The notes below the pieces were generated by a model, which worked only from the letters and a program-made list of their open reading frames with translations, did not search any database and was not told the origin of the DNA. A program made the position numbers and the translations under genes. Shown here in pieces: positions 24,022 through 36,516 of a DNA stretch of 64,000 bases. Source of the stretch: Candolleomyces eurysporus (Eukaryota > Basidiomycota > Agaricomycetes > Agaricales > Psathyrellaceae); contig JANBPK010000749.1 of the NCBI GenBank assembly GCA_027579435.1, forward strand, positions 171,223 through 235,222, in the 5' to 3' direction. The first letter of the stretch is position 1. Every line of letters begins with the position of its first letter.

Positions 24022-26198
24022 CTACTCGGCTTTCGAGCTTGCAGGAAGGAATGAAATGAGGGCGTAACTGTGTATTCTCATCGTCAGAACACTGAGCATC
24101 TACAGCGAGCGACAGTAGTGGAACAAACCTTCCACTGACACGCCATTTCTCCCCAGCTGCGTCCAGCTTCTCTATTACGTCCTTGGGGACGCCTACAGCG
24201 ACGTCCGCCTTGTTCGTCCTCAAGCTAAGAAGTGGGAACTCCCCGGCTAAAGGACCCAAAGCTTCTTGGAATGGGGTCCACGAAGGCCATTTGATGTCGC
24301 CGGTTAGTTTGCGGTAGTTCAAGTCTCCCTAAGAGAAGAAGGCTTCTGTCAGGACACGTATCTTCTTGTTCTTTGGATCTCCGGCAGGGCAAGGAGAGTG
24401 AAGACGTAACTTTACTCACCTTGAATATCACAAGGCCACTCTTCTTCAGATCTTCAGCCAAGGCAGGATCCAGACTGACCAGATTCCAGTAGGGATGAGG
24501 TGTAGTCCAGAACGACGCCTCCTTTCCTTTGTCGCCGCCACCGCTGAGGGGTGTGTCAAGCGGTACAGAGAGTTTGAAGATCCCTTTTGAGATGTAATCT
24601 TGCCAGCGGTCGACCGTTGCTTTGAGATGGGCGAAGGCATCTGGGGGGATATCACTTGTACCAGATGATGGAGTCTCAGACGAGGAAGAGGAGGGGAGGA
24701 GATCTGATAAGAAGGTTGGTGCTTCCGAGAGGAGCTGCAGTGTTTCGGCGAAGTCTTGTGGGAGGACGTCCGAGACGAACCAGGGTATGATTTTGGGGCT
24801 AATTTTGGCAGTGCGTGCTTGAAGGTGAGCAAGATTATGAGAGGAAGAGAAGGGGTTAGCACTAACTGGAAGACGACCGAGCTAACGTGAGGTGTGTATG
24901 TCACTAGGAAGTCGGCGAAGACGAGATCAGTGAAGAGCTCGAATCCCGCTGTACATGTTATCATTCGTAAGCCATCGTCTTCCCCAGATAAAATAATATA
25001 TTTGGAGGAGAATACGTACCATTGTCCAGTACAAAATCAACCCGAGCATCTTTGAGCGTCTTAACATGATCCCAGACGGCATGTTGGTCGTCTTTGAGAA
25101 TATATTTCGAACGGGCTTCTTGTGCATCCTTTTCGACAGTTTGAAGATTCCTGATATCTTCCTCGGTGAGATGAGTGAGTAGCGACAAGTCCTAAAGTTA
25201 AGTTAGCATCGAAGACTGACGTTCGCGGTGGAGCCATTGGTGAATCGAGTTCCTACCGTTGCGTTTCCCCACAAACACATTTGAACCATTTCGGTGAAGA
25301 TGACTCCTAACCGTGAAGGATCGGAGACGAGCTCATCTTTGCTCTTCTCAAGTTCGTGAAGAGTGGTTGCGATCTCTATAAATCCAACTTCCATTAGTTT
25401 GAACGCACAGCAATTCTATGACGAGCTTACTGAGGATGGAAGCTCCGGAATGCTTAAACGTCTTGACCTTCGAGATACGGAAAGGATCGTACTTGTTCCA
25501 GTGCTGCGTAACAGCAAAGTAAGACTGAAGAAGTCGATACCTGTAGTCCTATATGTCAGGAACCTGAATCTGACGCTCGCTGAACTGAGTTCAGCACTGA
25601 GGAACTAGCCCACTGACAAATAGCATCTACAACCCAAGAACAAGATGTTTAGCACAATGCTCTCTAAATCGTATAGCGCAGGACGAATCAAACTCACTCT
25701 GCATACAGCCAAGGCGCCGTAAACCATGTATTCCTTTTATCCAGGGCCAACTCCTCCAGCTCTTTGTTATACACCTCGCGATTCCAACCCCCATCGTCGG
25801 GTATAGGCTCTAACGCTCTGTCTCTAGCCATTTCGTACTTGAGCTTGCTGATCTTTGCCACGATGCCATTTCCTTCCGCGACCTTCTCCTCTAGAACTTT
25901 CTTTTCAGGCGAATCAGCATCACCTTCAAGTTTCTGGGATTCGAGGACGAGGAAATGGCAAGCGTTATGCAACTCGTCGATGATGTTAGTGATGATTATA
26001 GGCCACCGTTTGATGACTGTGTCGTATCTGATGATATATCGACAGTTCGTATCGTTGATGAACAAAGTAGGTGTAACTTACGAGAATCTAGTAGGATTTG
26101 GCGCGAATTATCAACTTCTCATTGATAGAAGGATGGGGAAGGACGTACCCCGCTTTATCGGTCGGATCGTAAGGTGGGTGAGGAGCTTTGAACGCCAT
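24022..26198 (-). CDS. ARMT1/DUF89-family metal-dependent damage-control phosphatase
   Basis: Model complement(join(24022..24067,24129..24328,24420..24798,24867..24948,25020..25191,25257..25375,25431..25540,25618..25626,25698..26027,26082..26087,26149..26198)), 500 residues. Family landmarks are FSYDTVIKRWPIIITNIID near the N-terminus, AECYLYRLLQSYF, the metal-site segment VDFVLDNAGFELFTDLVFAD, FHPKIIPWFVSDV, and LNYRKLTGD near the C-terminus. These proteins hydrolyse phosphometabolites and damaged sugar phosphates with Mn/Ni/Co; the human relative was reported as a protein-carboxyl methyltransferase. A 6-nt exon (26082-26087) and a 9-nt exon (25618-25626) are both required to assemble the conserved motifs. 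An acidic Ser-rich loop (SDLLPSSSSSETPSSG) is inserted relative to the family. Convergent with RPT6. Confidence 0.9.
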
Positions 26199-26298
26199 TG
26201 CTGTTGCCAGTGCTAGTAGTCAAGGGTCAAGTTGCGTCGAGCAAAAGGAGATCGTTCGAGTCAAGATCCAGAGGAGAAAAGAGAGCCCNAAAAAAGGT

Positions 26299-26371
26299 TG
26301 GTTCAATCCAGGATCGAACTGGAGACCTTCTGTGTGTAAGACAGAAATCATAACCACTAGACCATTGAACC
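26299..26371 (-). tRNA. tRNA-Val (anticodon TAC)
   Basis: Reverse complement folds as a 73-nt tRNA without intron. The acceptor GGTTCAA/TTGAACC has discriminator A, the D arm carries the A box TGGTCTAGTGGTTA, the anticodon stem is TCTGT/ACAGA with loop CTTACAC (anticodon TAC), and the B box is GTTCGATCC in a TCCAG/CTGGA stem. A Pol III terminator (T run, 26290-26295, next to the N at 26289) follows directly. Confidence 0.93.
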
Positions 26372-27187
26372 AGTACTTGGCTGATCGAATCTGCTCATCA
26401 GTACGTGCAGCTCGGTACTAGACCTGCACATCCCAGTCCACAAAATGTCTTGGCGTGTTCTTCTTCTTTCCTTTCTACCTTATCCATTGACAGATGGGTG
26501 GATTTCAGCCTGGATCCCTGCTGTGATGAGCGTTCACGGGACGAATGGGCTTTAACAACCATACACTACACCCTGCGGTCCACGACAGGAATGGACGCCC
26601 ATTGCAAGCTACCTGCGAGGACCGTTTCTCGGGCTACTGGCTGCTGGAGCTGGGTAACTAAGGGCAGTGAAAAACCACGGATTTTTCGAAGGCACAGAAG
26701 CCTGCCAAAAAACCGATTCGCCAGCCCATCATCCAGAAGCGTTGGCATGTACGTACTCTTTACCTTGTTTTGCCATTTGGGTCAGGTATTAGCAACCTAT
26801 TAACCTACGTTTACCTTCCCAGACTCTGCTCGGAGACTTAACGATATTTCTTCGTAGCCTCCAGCTCTCAGGAAGACTCTGGCAGTTGCCATTCGGGTGA
26901 TATCCATCATTTCGATGATTGAATTTGGTGATTGCCTCGCCATGTGGCCTCGGCCAGGGCTCGGAACCTTTTGCCTCCCAACCTCCGCTGACAGCGCTGA
27001 CAGGTATACTGTGGGGCTGTTCTACTGTTTTCTCATCCGTGACGAAAGAGAAGCACTCGGTGGACGCTTTCTTTTGTTCCACCATCTTCGCTCTCGAGGG
27101 AGCATCAGCGCCCACCGTGTCGAGGCAGGCTGCAAGTCCACCTAATCACTTCGCTGAGGATTAGAAGGGTGCTGCGCTTGTGTTGCA
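26372..27187. other. Intergenic between tRNA-Val and membrane-protein gene
   Basis: About 0.8 kb with short non-homologous open frames; presumed to hold the promoter of the gene at 27188. No element identified. Confidence 0.4.
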
Positions 27188-28902
27188 ATGGGTCGTCGAA
27201 ACCAACTCTGGCTTATCGGTAGCTTGGCCGCTCTTAATGAGGTGGCTCAAGCTGCCTCCATGGGCCTTAACGGACTCGCGAGACGTCAAGGTATGTGTTG
27301 CTATCTGAATGTGCGACAAGAGCTGCCTTCACCTCAACTACGTTCGTTCTAGGGACCTTTGCCCCTTCTCCAGTGCTGTCGTTCGACACCATCAGTGACT
27401 TAGTTACCTGCGAACCAGCGACCATCGCATGGTTCTACGCAGGGCCGCCCATTAACATGACCCTCTCGATTACCAACGTTGGCGTTGCTCAAGTCACCGT
27501 GCCACCTGTCGACTCAACCACCTCCACTTCGACCCCACCTCCCGTTACAAACGTCAGGAGACAAGCGACACCCGCGACGGTTGATATGGTCATCAGCACG
27601 AAAGTTAACCCGGACACTTTGACTTTCAGATGGCCTTCCGTCAATCTTACGTCTGGGACCTACCAGTTGAGGGCATCGATCGCTTCCCAGAACTTCGTCT
27701 CGCGGTCAACCTCGTTCAACATCCGTCAGGGACCCGATACGTCCTGTCTCCAATCCGGTTCCACCGCCACAACTGGGACACCCTCGAACACTGGTATAAA
27801 CGCACCAAGCCCCGTATCGACCACGTCAAAATCCATTAATACAGGAGCTATCATTGGAATTGTTCTCGGTGTGCTAGCCCTGCTTATAGCGGTCTTCCTC
27901 GCATATTTGCGGATCCGCGTCAAGGGGAAGAAGCGTTTCGGTTTCAGCAAGGGTGGTGGTAGTCGTAAGTGGAACGGCCTCAGCTCTGTCGACTCAAGAA
28001 ACGCCCTCAACAACCACGACGTCAATCCTCCGTTGGCTTCGGCCAAACGCCGGAATTATTCTCGTGGAAGCTCGTTGGGAACCGTCGTAGCAAGCCACTC
28101 GAAGGAGGCGATTGGAGGAGGGGTCTCTGAGGAGAAGGTAGGCTCAACGAACTATAGCCGGAAGAACAGCATTGCTAGTTACGACGACTCCCATGCGATG
28201 GCATTATCGACACTACCAACCCTCCACCACCGGGATCGTGATGACGTATACAGCCCCCGCCACCAGGACCCTTACCCTCCTGCAGCGGTTGCTAGCGTTG
28301 GAAGACGAGCATCTGTGGACAGAAAATCCGCGAGATCTCGTTCTCAGCCTTACCTCGACCCCATCGAATCCGATACCAACACCGTCTCTCGATCCTCCTC
28401 TGTTGGTGGTACATCATTTACACATACCCCTGGTGGACCCAGCGAGTTCTATCCCCCTTCAAATCCCTCGAGTCCCACCCCACCTCTCAACGATGAAGCA
28501 AAGAAAGCTCGCCGTCAATCGTCTGGTCGCAAACGCAAACCCGTCCCAGCTTACGATCCCAATGATCAAATTCCTTCCTTACCAAACCCTACGCCCCAGT
28601 CCCCCGCACCCATGGACTACGAATTTGGCTACGACCGCAGCTCACCATCCCACCAGTCCCATGCTACTACCCCCGACATGACAGCACATTCGCCGGCACA
28701 TACCACTACTACGCTTGGACATTACACGACACGCAACAATGCTGCCACTGCTCAATCTGCTGCGGAAGATGGCAGCGAGATGCTGGGGCATAAGAGCAGT
28801 TTCGGACCAGCTGGAGTTGAGGGAAAGGCTTTGCATTATCTCATGCCCGACCTTCCTATGTCGGCGCAAATGGGCAGTGCTTCTTCTCATTCACAACGGT
28901 AA
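27188..28902 (+). CDS. Single-pass plasma-membrane protein with secreted beta-type domain and Ser/Pro-rich tail
   Basis: Model join(27188..27290,27353..28902), 550 residues. Residues 1-22 are a signal peptide. The ectodomain (about 35-170) has alternating hydrophobic strands (CEPATIAWFYAGPPINMTLSI, SGTYQLRASIASQNF) like Kre9/KNH- or Wsc-type cell-surface proteins of fungi, and is followed by a Ser/Thr-rich stalk. A transmembrane helix (GAIIGIVLGVLALLIAVFLAY, about 200-220) is followed by basic residues and a long disordered cytoplasmic tail rich in Ser, Pro, His and Arg. This plan suits a wall-stress sensor or mucin-like surface protein; function is inference. The first intron is a normal GTATGT..TAG. 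Confidence 0.75.
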
Positions 28903-31900
28903 TTGCCGCGTGGATGCGCCCGAGCAGTGGGCGATATCTGTGTGTATTTTTGTTCGCGTGTCGAGGTGGCTGGACTCCTTTGTATTGATATAGGTTATTT
29001 CCTTATGCTTTGCCGTGACTCTTGTATTTTGTTCCTTGTTTTCGTTCTCCCCCAGTTTGACTTTAGGCATTTTATCCACTCACTCCCGGTCCACACTTCG
29101 CTCAACTCGATTTAAGATTGATTTCTTTACTACATAATAGCCTTCCGTCCTGTCTCTACCCCAGGCTCACCTGCTGTATTGTACCGTAGACGTCAAACGT
29201 GCTTACTGAAAGTCAGCTGTTTGTTTCATCGGTCAAACGTCGCCACCTCTTTTCCGGGTCATGTACAAGGTCAAACAGTCAATTTAGGGCGTTATCGACT
29301 GCGGGTCAATTAGTGAGAGAGACTCCGAGCCGAAGAGGGCCCAAACGGTATGTTTTCAACCGACGGAATGGGAGGGTTCCTTTAGCACCCGCGGCGAGTA
29401 CCCCCGACAACCTCCACCGACCAAGGGAGTTCCGGACAGGCTCAGAGTCCGGACGCCCATTGCCCAGAAGTATCATCCTTCCAGGTTTCAATCGGAGCCG
29501 TGTGATGGCTGGAGTGTTACTCTTTGAGTACAACGGAGGTATCTGCTTATCACAGTCGTCCTCCGTTCTAGTTTCAGCCACCCCCCGGCCCTGCTTGAAT
29601 GAGGGTTCCATGGTAAAGAGCTGTCTGCGGCTGCGAGGTGGCGGGGGTGCCACCGGCTGGTACTGGCCAGTGCAGCCTTCGCGGAATGAAAGGCACCTGC
29701 ATAATATCAGCGCAGTGGGCGATCTATCGACACTCTTTATTTGCGGCATCGTTACCCGAGCCTGACTTTCTTGCGGCCCTTGCTCTCCCTCACGGTCCAG
29801 CTCAGCCGATTCCCGAAGTATGACTCGTTGGTTGGGGGATTCCCCAACATGCTCTCTGCACGATGCCCGAGAACCTGAGATAATAAAAAGGGTGGAGAGA
29901 TAACGGGAACGTGTGAGGAGATAGCGGTGGCGCCGACTTCGAAACCCTACAAGCAGTGCCTACGTACCACTCAAACCCTCGATGCTTCAAGAAGGGAATA
30001 GGATAAGCGAAATTTGGCTACAGCATGGTTTCCATGCCTCCGAATCCCTGGGGTTGGGGGATACGACATCCTGGGTCCCTAACACGCTGAACTCTATCGT
30101 CGCGGGACGGGAAGGTCACAGGTAACCTTAGATTTACCCCCGGGCTTTCCTACTCTTCTCCGCGAAACAAGGAGGAGCATGATGTGGCGAGATAGAGAAT
30201 GGTAACTGCCGTATGAGTCAGGGTGCTGTTTTTGTATAGGGAGCCTGAATGGTGGTAGATGACCGCAGTTCAGAGCGAATTGTTGGCCAGAGAACCCCAT
30301 CGAACGAAATGGCGGTGCGCAGCCATATTAGGGAGCTTTGTTACCTGGTATTGTGACCCTAGGCCCAGTTCCTGGTACTGAACTGCAGGATGCAAATCAA
30401 AGCCACCATTACTAGAGATACTGGACACTTACGAAGAATGTTGCAGGCAGGTGGGTTCCCATTGAGCCCTATCAAGCTCTAAGTCGACATTCCAATAGAA
30501 AGAATGAATGGAAAGAATGTAAGGGTGGCGTCGAGTACTTGATAAAAGTAATGTCAATTCGTCAGTAATGACGTCCGAACGGGAAGGAAGGGGTATCCAA
30601 ACATCTTTTAGACTATACTCATATTCCTTACGTTTGACCTCTTATAATCACATTAACAACCTGTAATTCATCTCCAGAAGATGGGAAGAATGAATGCCCC
30701 TGTAACATTCCATGGCACCTGATGAATATATTTCACACCATTTTCTCTAACCATCGGTTCGGTAGATCCGTGGCATGGTTTTCCCGCCAAAAGCTCTAGA
30801 TTATTCATACGACGTGAAATGACTTGCCTTGACCTTGATAAGATCTTTTGTACAGCCTTGATTATGACCAGGCCGCCGTGAATTTCGCGGTGCGTGTTTA
30901 CCGCTGTACACTCCCTCTTCACAGACAAATGGGCGCTTGAGCTCTCCCTTGGCGAGGCCGCGACGGTCTGGGGTAATCGGCAGCAAAAGAAACGTCCGGA
31001 TCTTGCAACATACTCAGTCTGGACNTTTTTTACTCGCTGGCTCTATTAAGAGTCCCTAAATTTACCGTAACGCCCAGCCGACCGGCCTTCAGCCTCAGAT
31101 GAACCCTGAAAATATATGTGTCATTTCGGTGTACACATGGGGGTTACTGCGACTCACCTGAGTTCATCGGACTTCGATCGGACGAAAGTCCAAGCATGAT
31201 GGGTGGACCGAAAATATCCTGCGATTTCCTCTGGTGCGACCAGCAGCCATACGAGAAGGTTCTTCAGCCTTGTAGAGAAGATGTATGTCCTATTTTCGAC
31301 CTTGTCACCTTGACGTCAAACTCTGGAGAGTAGGTCTGTGGCACGTTACTTCGGTGCGGTGAGCCGAAATGTACACCAGGTGACAACATCTGATAGAGAA
31401 CCAGATAATCTCGGGTTCGGATTTCCTTCATGACTCTCAGTGTGAAAGAGAAACCCGCGTTCTTGGGTCTATTTCCGGCTTAATAAGCTCGAAATGCTGT
31501 ATAACGCCTGTTCGAAGTTCGTCCTCGCTGTACAACTTCACAAATGATAAATGAGGTCGAGGTAGAACCATTTTTAGCAACAAATTGGCTTACCTTACTT
31601 CCCCGCAATTTGAGCTTGTCCGAGCTGCGGCCGTTCTTGTCGATTGGCAACGCGGAAATGCAACTGCAAAAGGTAGTTGGTAGGCCAGTCGACCCTTGAT
31701 GTGTATGGGGTTGGCGGATGTAAGAGATCGCACCAGCGCACTGGAGCATTGGCTAACTTCTGGCGAATTACCTGATAGCCTTTTTCAAGATGTTTCCACT
31801 ATGACGCACCGCTCCTGCCGTTTCTGTCGATTGGTACCGTTCGTCCCACTTGGGAAGGACCGTTGTCTCGTTACGGAGATTGACATGTCTTTCAAGTCCA

Positions 31901-32857
31901 TAATGAGATGAAGGAGAATTTGCTTGGGAGACAACACAGTACGTATTGCGTGATCCAACAGGGTCCGGAATGAAAGTCGCCTCGCCTCGCTGGGTGGACA
32001 AAAGAGCATGCGAACGAGGGTTGGGCTGACCACGTTCGTTTTGCGATCATCTTATAATCTACGCAGTCGCGCCACGGTCGAGTCAGATCAACGAAAGTCT
32101 TGGGGTAACTTGAAGGGGGCTAGGGAAGGGGTACTATCAATGGCGTGCCAGCGGAAGCAAATGTGCAAACATTCTCGGAATATCATTACTCACAAATGAA
32201 AGCCTGTTGCGTGTTTGAGGATTGGCCATGAAAAGGGTGGCCAAGGTGAGATTGATGTGCATGTCTACGTTCACAAAACAGCGTCAGCCCTGACTGGAAA
32301 TCACCAGCACGTTCTTTGGAGAGACCCGAGGCGGCGTGTTGAGATGAGCTCGCGGCCTTCTATACAGTACCAAGGAAAAAAAAGAACGTTGAACGCCTCG
32401 CCTCGAGGTAGTCAAATGACCTTGGAGATTGCATCTTCTAGGTACTGTTTGAGGAGGGTGAAATGGGCTGTCATGAATTTAATGTCCCGAGTGAAAATGA
32501 TACAGATCCGCGAATTATTATGAAGAAACCTACCGAGCGCGACGGGAAGGCGCTGCCGCTCTCATTTCCACCCCTCCAAAGCATTCGGATCTCGTTGATG
32601 TAAAACCCCATATCGCTCAGCAGGTTTCCTCGATTTGAAATGAAATGAAATGACATGCCAGTAAGGCTAAATGACTGGTGAACCGTGATACATTGAAAAA
32701 CTGAGTGAGGGTGAAATCGTGAATATAGAAATATTCCGTAAGAGCGGCAGAAGATCGACCTGGACAATTCACCGTCCGTTGCGCCTACTGAAAAACGCTT
32801 GGCGTCAACAACAGACCTATGAGGGCGATGTCGTGCACCGCCGAGAATCTCGTATCG
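28903..32857. other. Long intergenic stretch, no supported gene
   Basis: A 188-codon + frame at 29199-29765 overlaps a 147-codon minus frame at 29306-29749, and neither resembles a family. An N at 31025 abuts T's. A (TGAAA)-like tract lies at 32637-32655. No splice-linked conserved motifs were found on either strand. Confidence 0.4.
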
Positions 32858-34860
32858 CTATACCCATCCTTCGGGATTGCGTTTGCGAAGAGGAAGTGTA
32901 AGGTAGGGTTTTGGGGATCGATCGGGAATGTTTGATGAGAGGCCGACCTTCCTGATTTTGGAAAGCCTGTGTGACAGATTCAGTCGGGATGCTGTTAAAA
33001 AGATTTTGGCAACGTACCTCCGAAGCCCGGCCATCGCCACCAATAAAGCAATTCCTGCTGAAGCTCCGGACAGGATGTAGAACGCGTAGGGGTCTTCCTC
33101 GATATGACTAGTCAACTGGACAATGGTCAGTCGTCGTCAATAAGTTACGGAATAGCGCGACTCGTACATTCATCCCAAATAGTCCAGCGATCAAAGCTCC
33201 GGTCCCAATGCCGAGTGTAGCAATCGATACCTATAGGAGCATGAATGAAAAATTGTGCTTGTTGGAGTGAGGGAAAGCTTACTTTGAGATCGAGTGTTAG
33301 TAAAGCATTACGGTTGGAATCTAGGATAAGTTCTACGATCTCTTGCGTCGATTGAACATTCGCCTATATTCTGGTCAGAACAACGAAGTTGGTGCCGAGG
33401 GTTGACACATTACCTCAGTGTTCTCCGCCTCGTTGACGATTTCCTCAACTTGCTTCGAAAACGATTCCAGAAGTAGCTCCAGGTCTTCGTGGTCATGGAT
33501 CTCCCGTGGAACATTATTTATTTTATCCGACAAGTGCATCGCGTTCATGTCCTCGTCTACCAAAGTTCAGTCGAATGCAGGGAAAAAGAAGGATCAAGCG
33601 TACCTTGTGCCAAAACCTCGTCAATTGCTTCTTCCACCTATATGACGCTTGTAAACGTGATAGTGTGACCTATTACACAATGCCTACCAGCTTCGCTCTA
33701 TTCTTGAAGGCGGCCAGACGACGGGAATAGTGAAGCAAGCGTTTAAATCGGTCACGGTCGATGTTATCTTCCATTTCTGCAAGCAGACCTCCGACGAGGT
33801 TGCGGATGAATACCATCTCTGCTTCCAGAGCACTTAAAACGGAGAGAAGAATGGATTCGATTGCCCTGAGAGAAGAAAATGAGCAACTGATTTTCTACCT
33901 TCTAGAAGACTAGTCGCGCACCGAAATTCGTAAGGCAATCCAGAGCCTTTGGCTTTCAGATTATGCTGTGTCAAAGCGTCAAGCTCGCTCAATGCAGATA
34001 TCGGAGGGAAACCAACCTCGAGGTGGTATAGAAAAACTGAGTGGAGTCTGGAGTCAGCGGATCCATAGGTATCAAAGAGAACAACTGCGTCGGCCTTGAC
34101 TAAGGCTCGAATATGCAAGATGTTGATCTGGTTCCAGTATGTGACCACGTATTTCCATAATTTTGTGAAGAAGGCTTACTAGAACCGCTTCCTTTCGAAT
34201 AAGGATAGTTGGAATGAGATTCGGTACTCGAGAATCGATTTTTCGCAGATCACGAGCCTGCAATTTGATGTGAGATGCGACATGGGTGTAGAAAGGACCA
34301 ACCCACGTTCAGGCCATGCTCTAGGCACAAATCCGATTTCTTAAATTGGCCTGATATCGTTTTGACAGCACCTGTTTAGAAGTTAGGATCACATGTGCTC
34401 AAACAATGAGAACGGGGAAACCTTCAGAATCAAGAATTGTACCTATGATCTGTGAGTCCTCTGGGACGGATTTCTCGCAAGTTTACCACTTACAGCGAAG
34501 CATAAGATCTTTTGGTTGACGGCCGTTCATTACCCCGTCTAGAATAGCAGCTCGTGCTGCATCCTCTTCGTTGTCAGGAACGTCCGCAATTTCGACTGCT
34601 TTGGCGCGTGACTTTAGCGACCATGAGATGGTTCTCGCGTTCTGACATGCATTGGGGATCCAAACTGGAGAGTATCGATATGAGTGGGGCTTTAGAGAGG
34701 CTGTATGTCGGAAACCGATTGCTTCTGGTCGAAACCGCGAACTACCACGATTCCATACTGCGGTTGAGGCGGTTCGAGTGCTTGGGTTGGCGATCCTGGC
34801 GTTGACGCCGCATAACCGTGCTACATGGCCTGCACTGTATCTCCAGCAGCAGCTATACAT
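32858..34860 (-). CDS. MRS2: Mitochondrial magnesium channel MRS2 (CorA superfamily)
   Basis: Model complement(join(32858..32966,33018..33115,33168..33230,33283..33363,33414..33556,33604..33637,33688..33865,33922..33965,34017..34127,34180..34257,34307..34371,34422..34442,34494..34860)), 463 residues, 13 exons. The Arg/Ser-rich N-terminus suits a mitochondrial presequence. RCTILDSEG and RDLRKID are family landmarks, then a long helical stalk (AFKNRAKLVEEAIDEVLAQ), then the first membrane helix ending in the diagnostic G-M-N (393-395), a short acidic loop (SHIEEDPYAF), and the second helix (about 405-425). It forms the Mg2+ influx channel of the inner mitochondrial membrane. The last intron is a multiple of three (51 nt), so read-through would also be open. 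Confidence 0.93.
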
Positions 34861-35646
34861 GCGCGGATAGCCCAAAGACCAGCCTTGCGCAGGACTTGTA
34901 AATTTGAGCAGGACGAAGGAGAACGGAACGGAGAAAGCACAAAACACTTGGCACGCCGGCACTGCATCGTGACATGTGACAGGGAGGGATCACGGGACGG
35001 ACTGTCACGAGTGTGGTTGCCGGATTCGGCAGCGGTCCTGCCACTGACCCCATGCCTCAAACGTCCCTGATCAATCGAAATCTCTAAACTTGAGTNCCAA
35101 TTTCCCCGCATTATGACTACAAATTAGGAAAGTTCGCCCCCCATCTCCACAAGAGCTGCAATCTAGATTCTCCCAGAAACTCGCCGTCTACAATGGACCC
35201 AGATTAGGTGATAGAAATCGAGAGACTTTGCTGGGGAATGGCGCCATGGACGCCCAGGACTGCCCTGATGAATGCTTTTCTCCTCCACGGGTCCAACACA
35301 ATAATGTGGTGCACAGTGGTGCCCAAGAAAGAGCAAAAAGTCTAATCTCTTTTCGTCTAGAAATGTTCTTTGGAAGATTGACTTTCTAGCTTTCGCGGTC
35401 GTTCTCCGGAGAGAGATATGAATTCCTTGCGCCGGACGAAACGTTGCTACAACGTGCCAGTCGCAAACCAATTCTTCCCTTGATCGGACAACTCCGTCTT
35501 CGGCAAAGATGCATTCACGATCTGGCATCTGGTGATACCAGCTGGCCAGGCTGGAGCTTAGCAGCTCTGGGGGTTCATATTACGCATAATGATCGCCCGC
35601 GTTCACTTACTTCAATCTCTAAGGTCCTGTACACTCCTTTAAAACC
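34861..35646. other. Divergent intergenic region between MRS2 and the 35647 gene
   Basis: Short antisense frames only. An N at 35096 precedes CC. Presumed to contain both promoters. Confidence 0.4.
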
Positions 35647-36516
35647 ATGACCTTCTCTCGCGACTTCCCCCCAACATCCCCTCACCACACCGCCTCAGAA
35701 CTCATGGAAGTTCCTCGACTCATTCAAGCCGCTACTGCTCTCTCCATCGTGCTCAACAACAAGGGCATCCGCCATGCTTTCCATGGCAGCGTTCTCCCTG
35801 CACTCCTCGCCAAAAACTCTTACAGTGATGTAAGTGGCATTCTTGTGCGTATGACGAATTTATGTCAATTCTTAACCCGTATATTTAGGAAATTTTCTGC
35901 ATTGTTGAATCAGGAGCGAACCATACGCATCCGTTTCGCCGAGTGCGGGATGCTGTGGCCGGGAACGATGACTTCAGCGTCTCCCATTCCACCTTCACAA
36001 ACCGGTAAGTGTGCTGCGCATTTGTTCATAGGGTCCAGTTCTCACACATTCCGTTGTTTAGATTACATGTAGTCTATCGCAGACCGATACCTGCAGTGGA
36101 AGTAAGCATTCAGTTAATCTATCACATCACTAGAATCACCTCTGATATCATCGCTAGATTGAAATCCTTCCGGCCGGAGAAACGGGGCCTAGAGTCTTGG
36201 ACAGTACGACTGTAATGGCACTCCAAGGTGTCCCTTTCCTCACCTACTCGGAGTTCATCCGTGCTAAACTAAAAGCCTGGATGATGTACGTTAACCTTCC
36301 TTTGTCCAATCGATGGGTCGGTGCTCACTCATCCTTGCTTCTAGTCGCGGATCCGAGAAGGACGCCAGTGACATCGTATTCATGCTATCCCAATACTGGA
36401 ACGTCGTGGACATCAACCGTATTCCAGAGCAAGATATGGATGTCTTCGCTTGTCGGAACAGCTCCGTAGTACCAGCGTGGACAGCGCTGCGAAAGCGGTA
36501 TAGCAACAGGAGGTGA
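35647..36516 (+). CDS. Hypothetical nucleotidyltransferase-fold-like protein
   Basis: Model join(35647..35829,35889..36004,36062..36101,36158..36285,36345..36516), 212 residues. No named family recognised with confidence. The core reads IRHAFHGSVLPALLAKNSYSD, EIFCIVESG, HVVYRRPIPAVEIEILPAG, and a helical end with KLKAWMIRGSEKDASDIVFML. A Gly-Ser helix followed by an acidic strand and a second acidic strand (VEIEIL), plus a late K-x-x-A/R-D-x-x-D helix, recalls MNT/AbiEii-type nucleotidyltransferases. The canonical D-x-D is not clearly present, so it may be an inactive relative. Four introns with good GTAAG(T/C) or GTACGT donors and whole-codon closure support a real gene. Confidence 0.7.

Noticed and set aside
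29610..29650. LRLRGG string in a + frame, resembling the ubiquitin C-terminus
   Set aside because: No ubiquitin-like fold precedes it, and the frame overlaps an equally long antisense frame; chance match.
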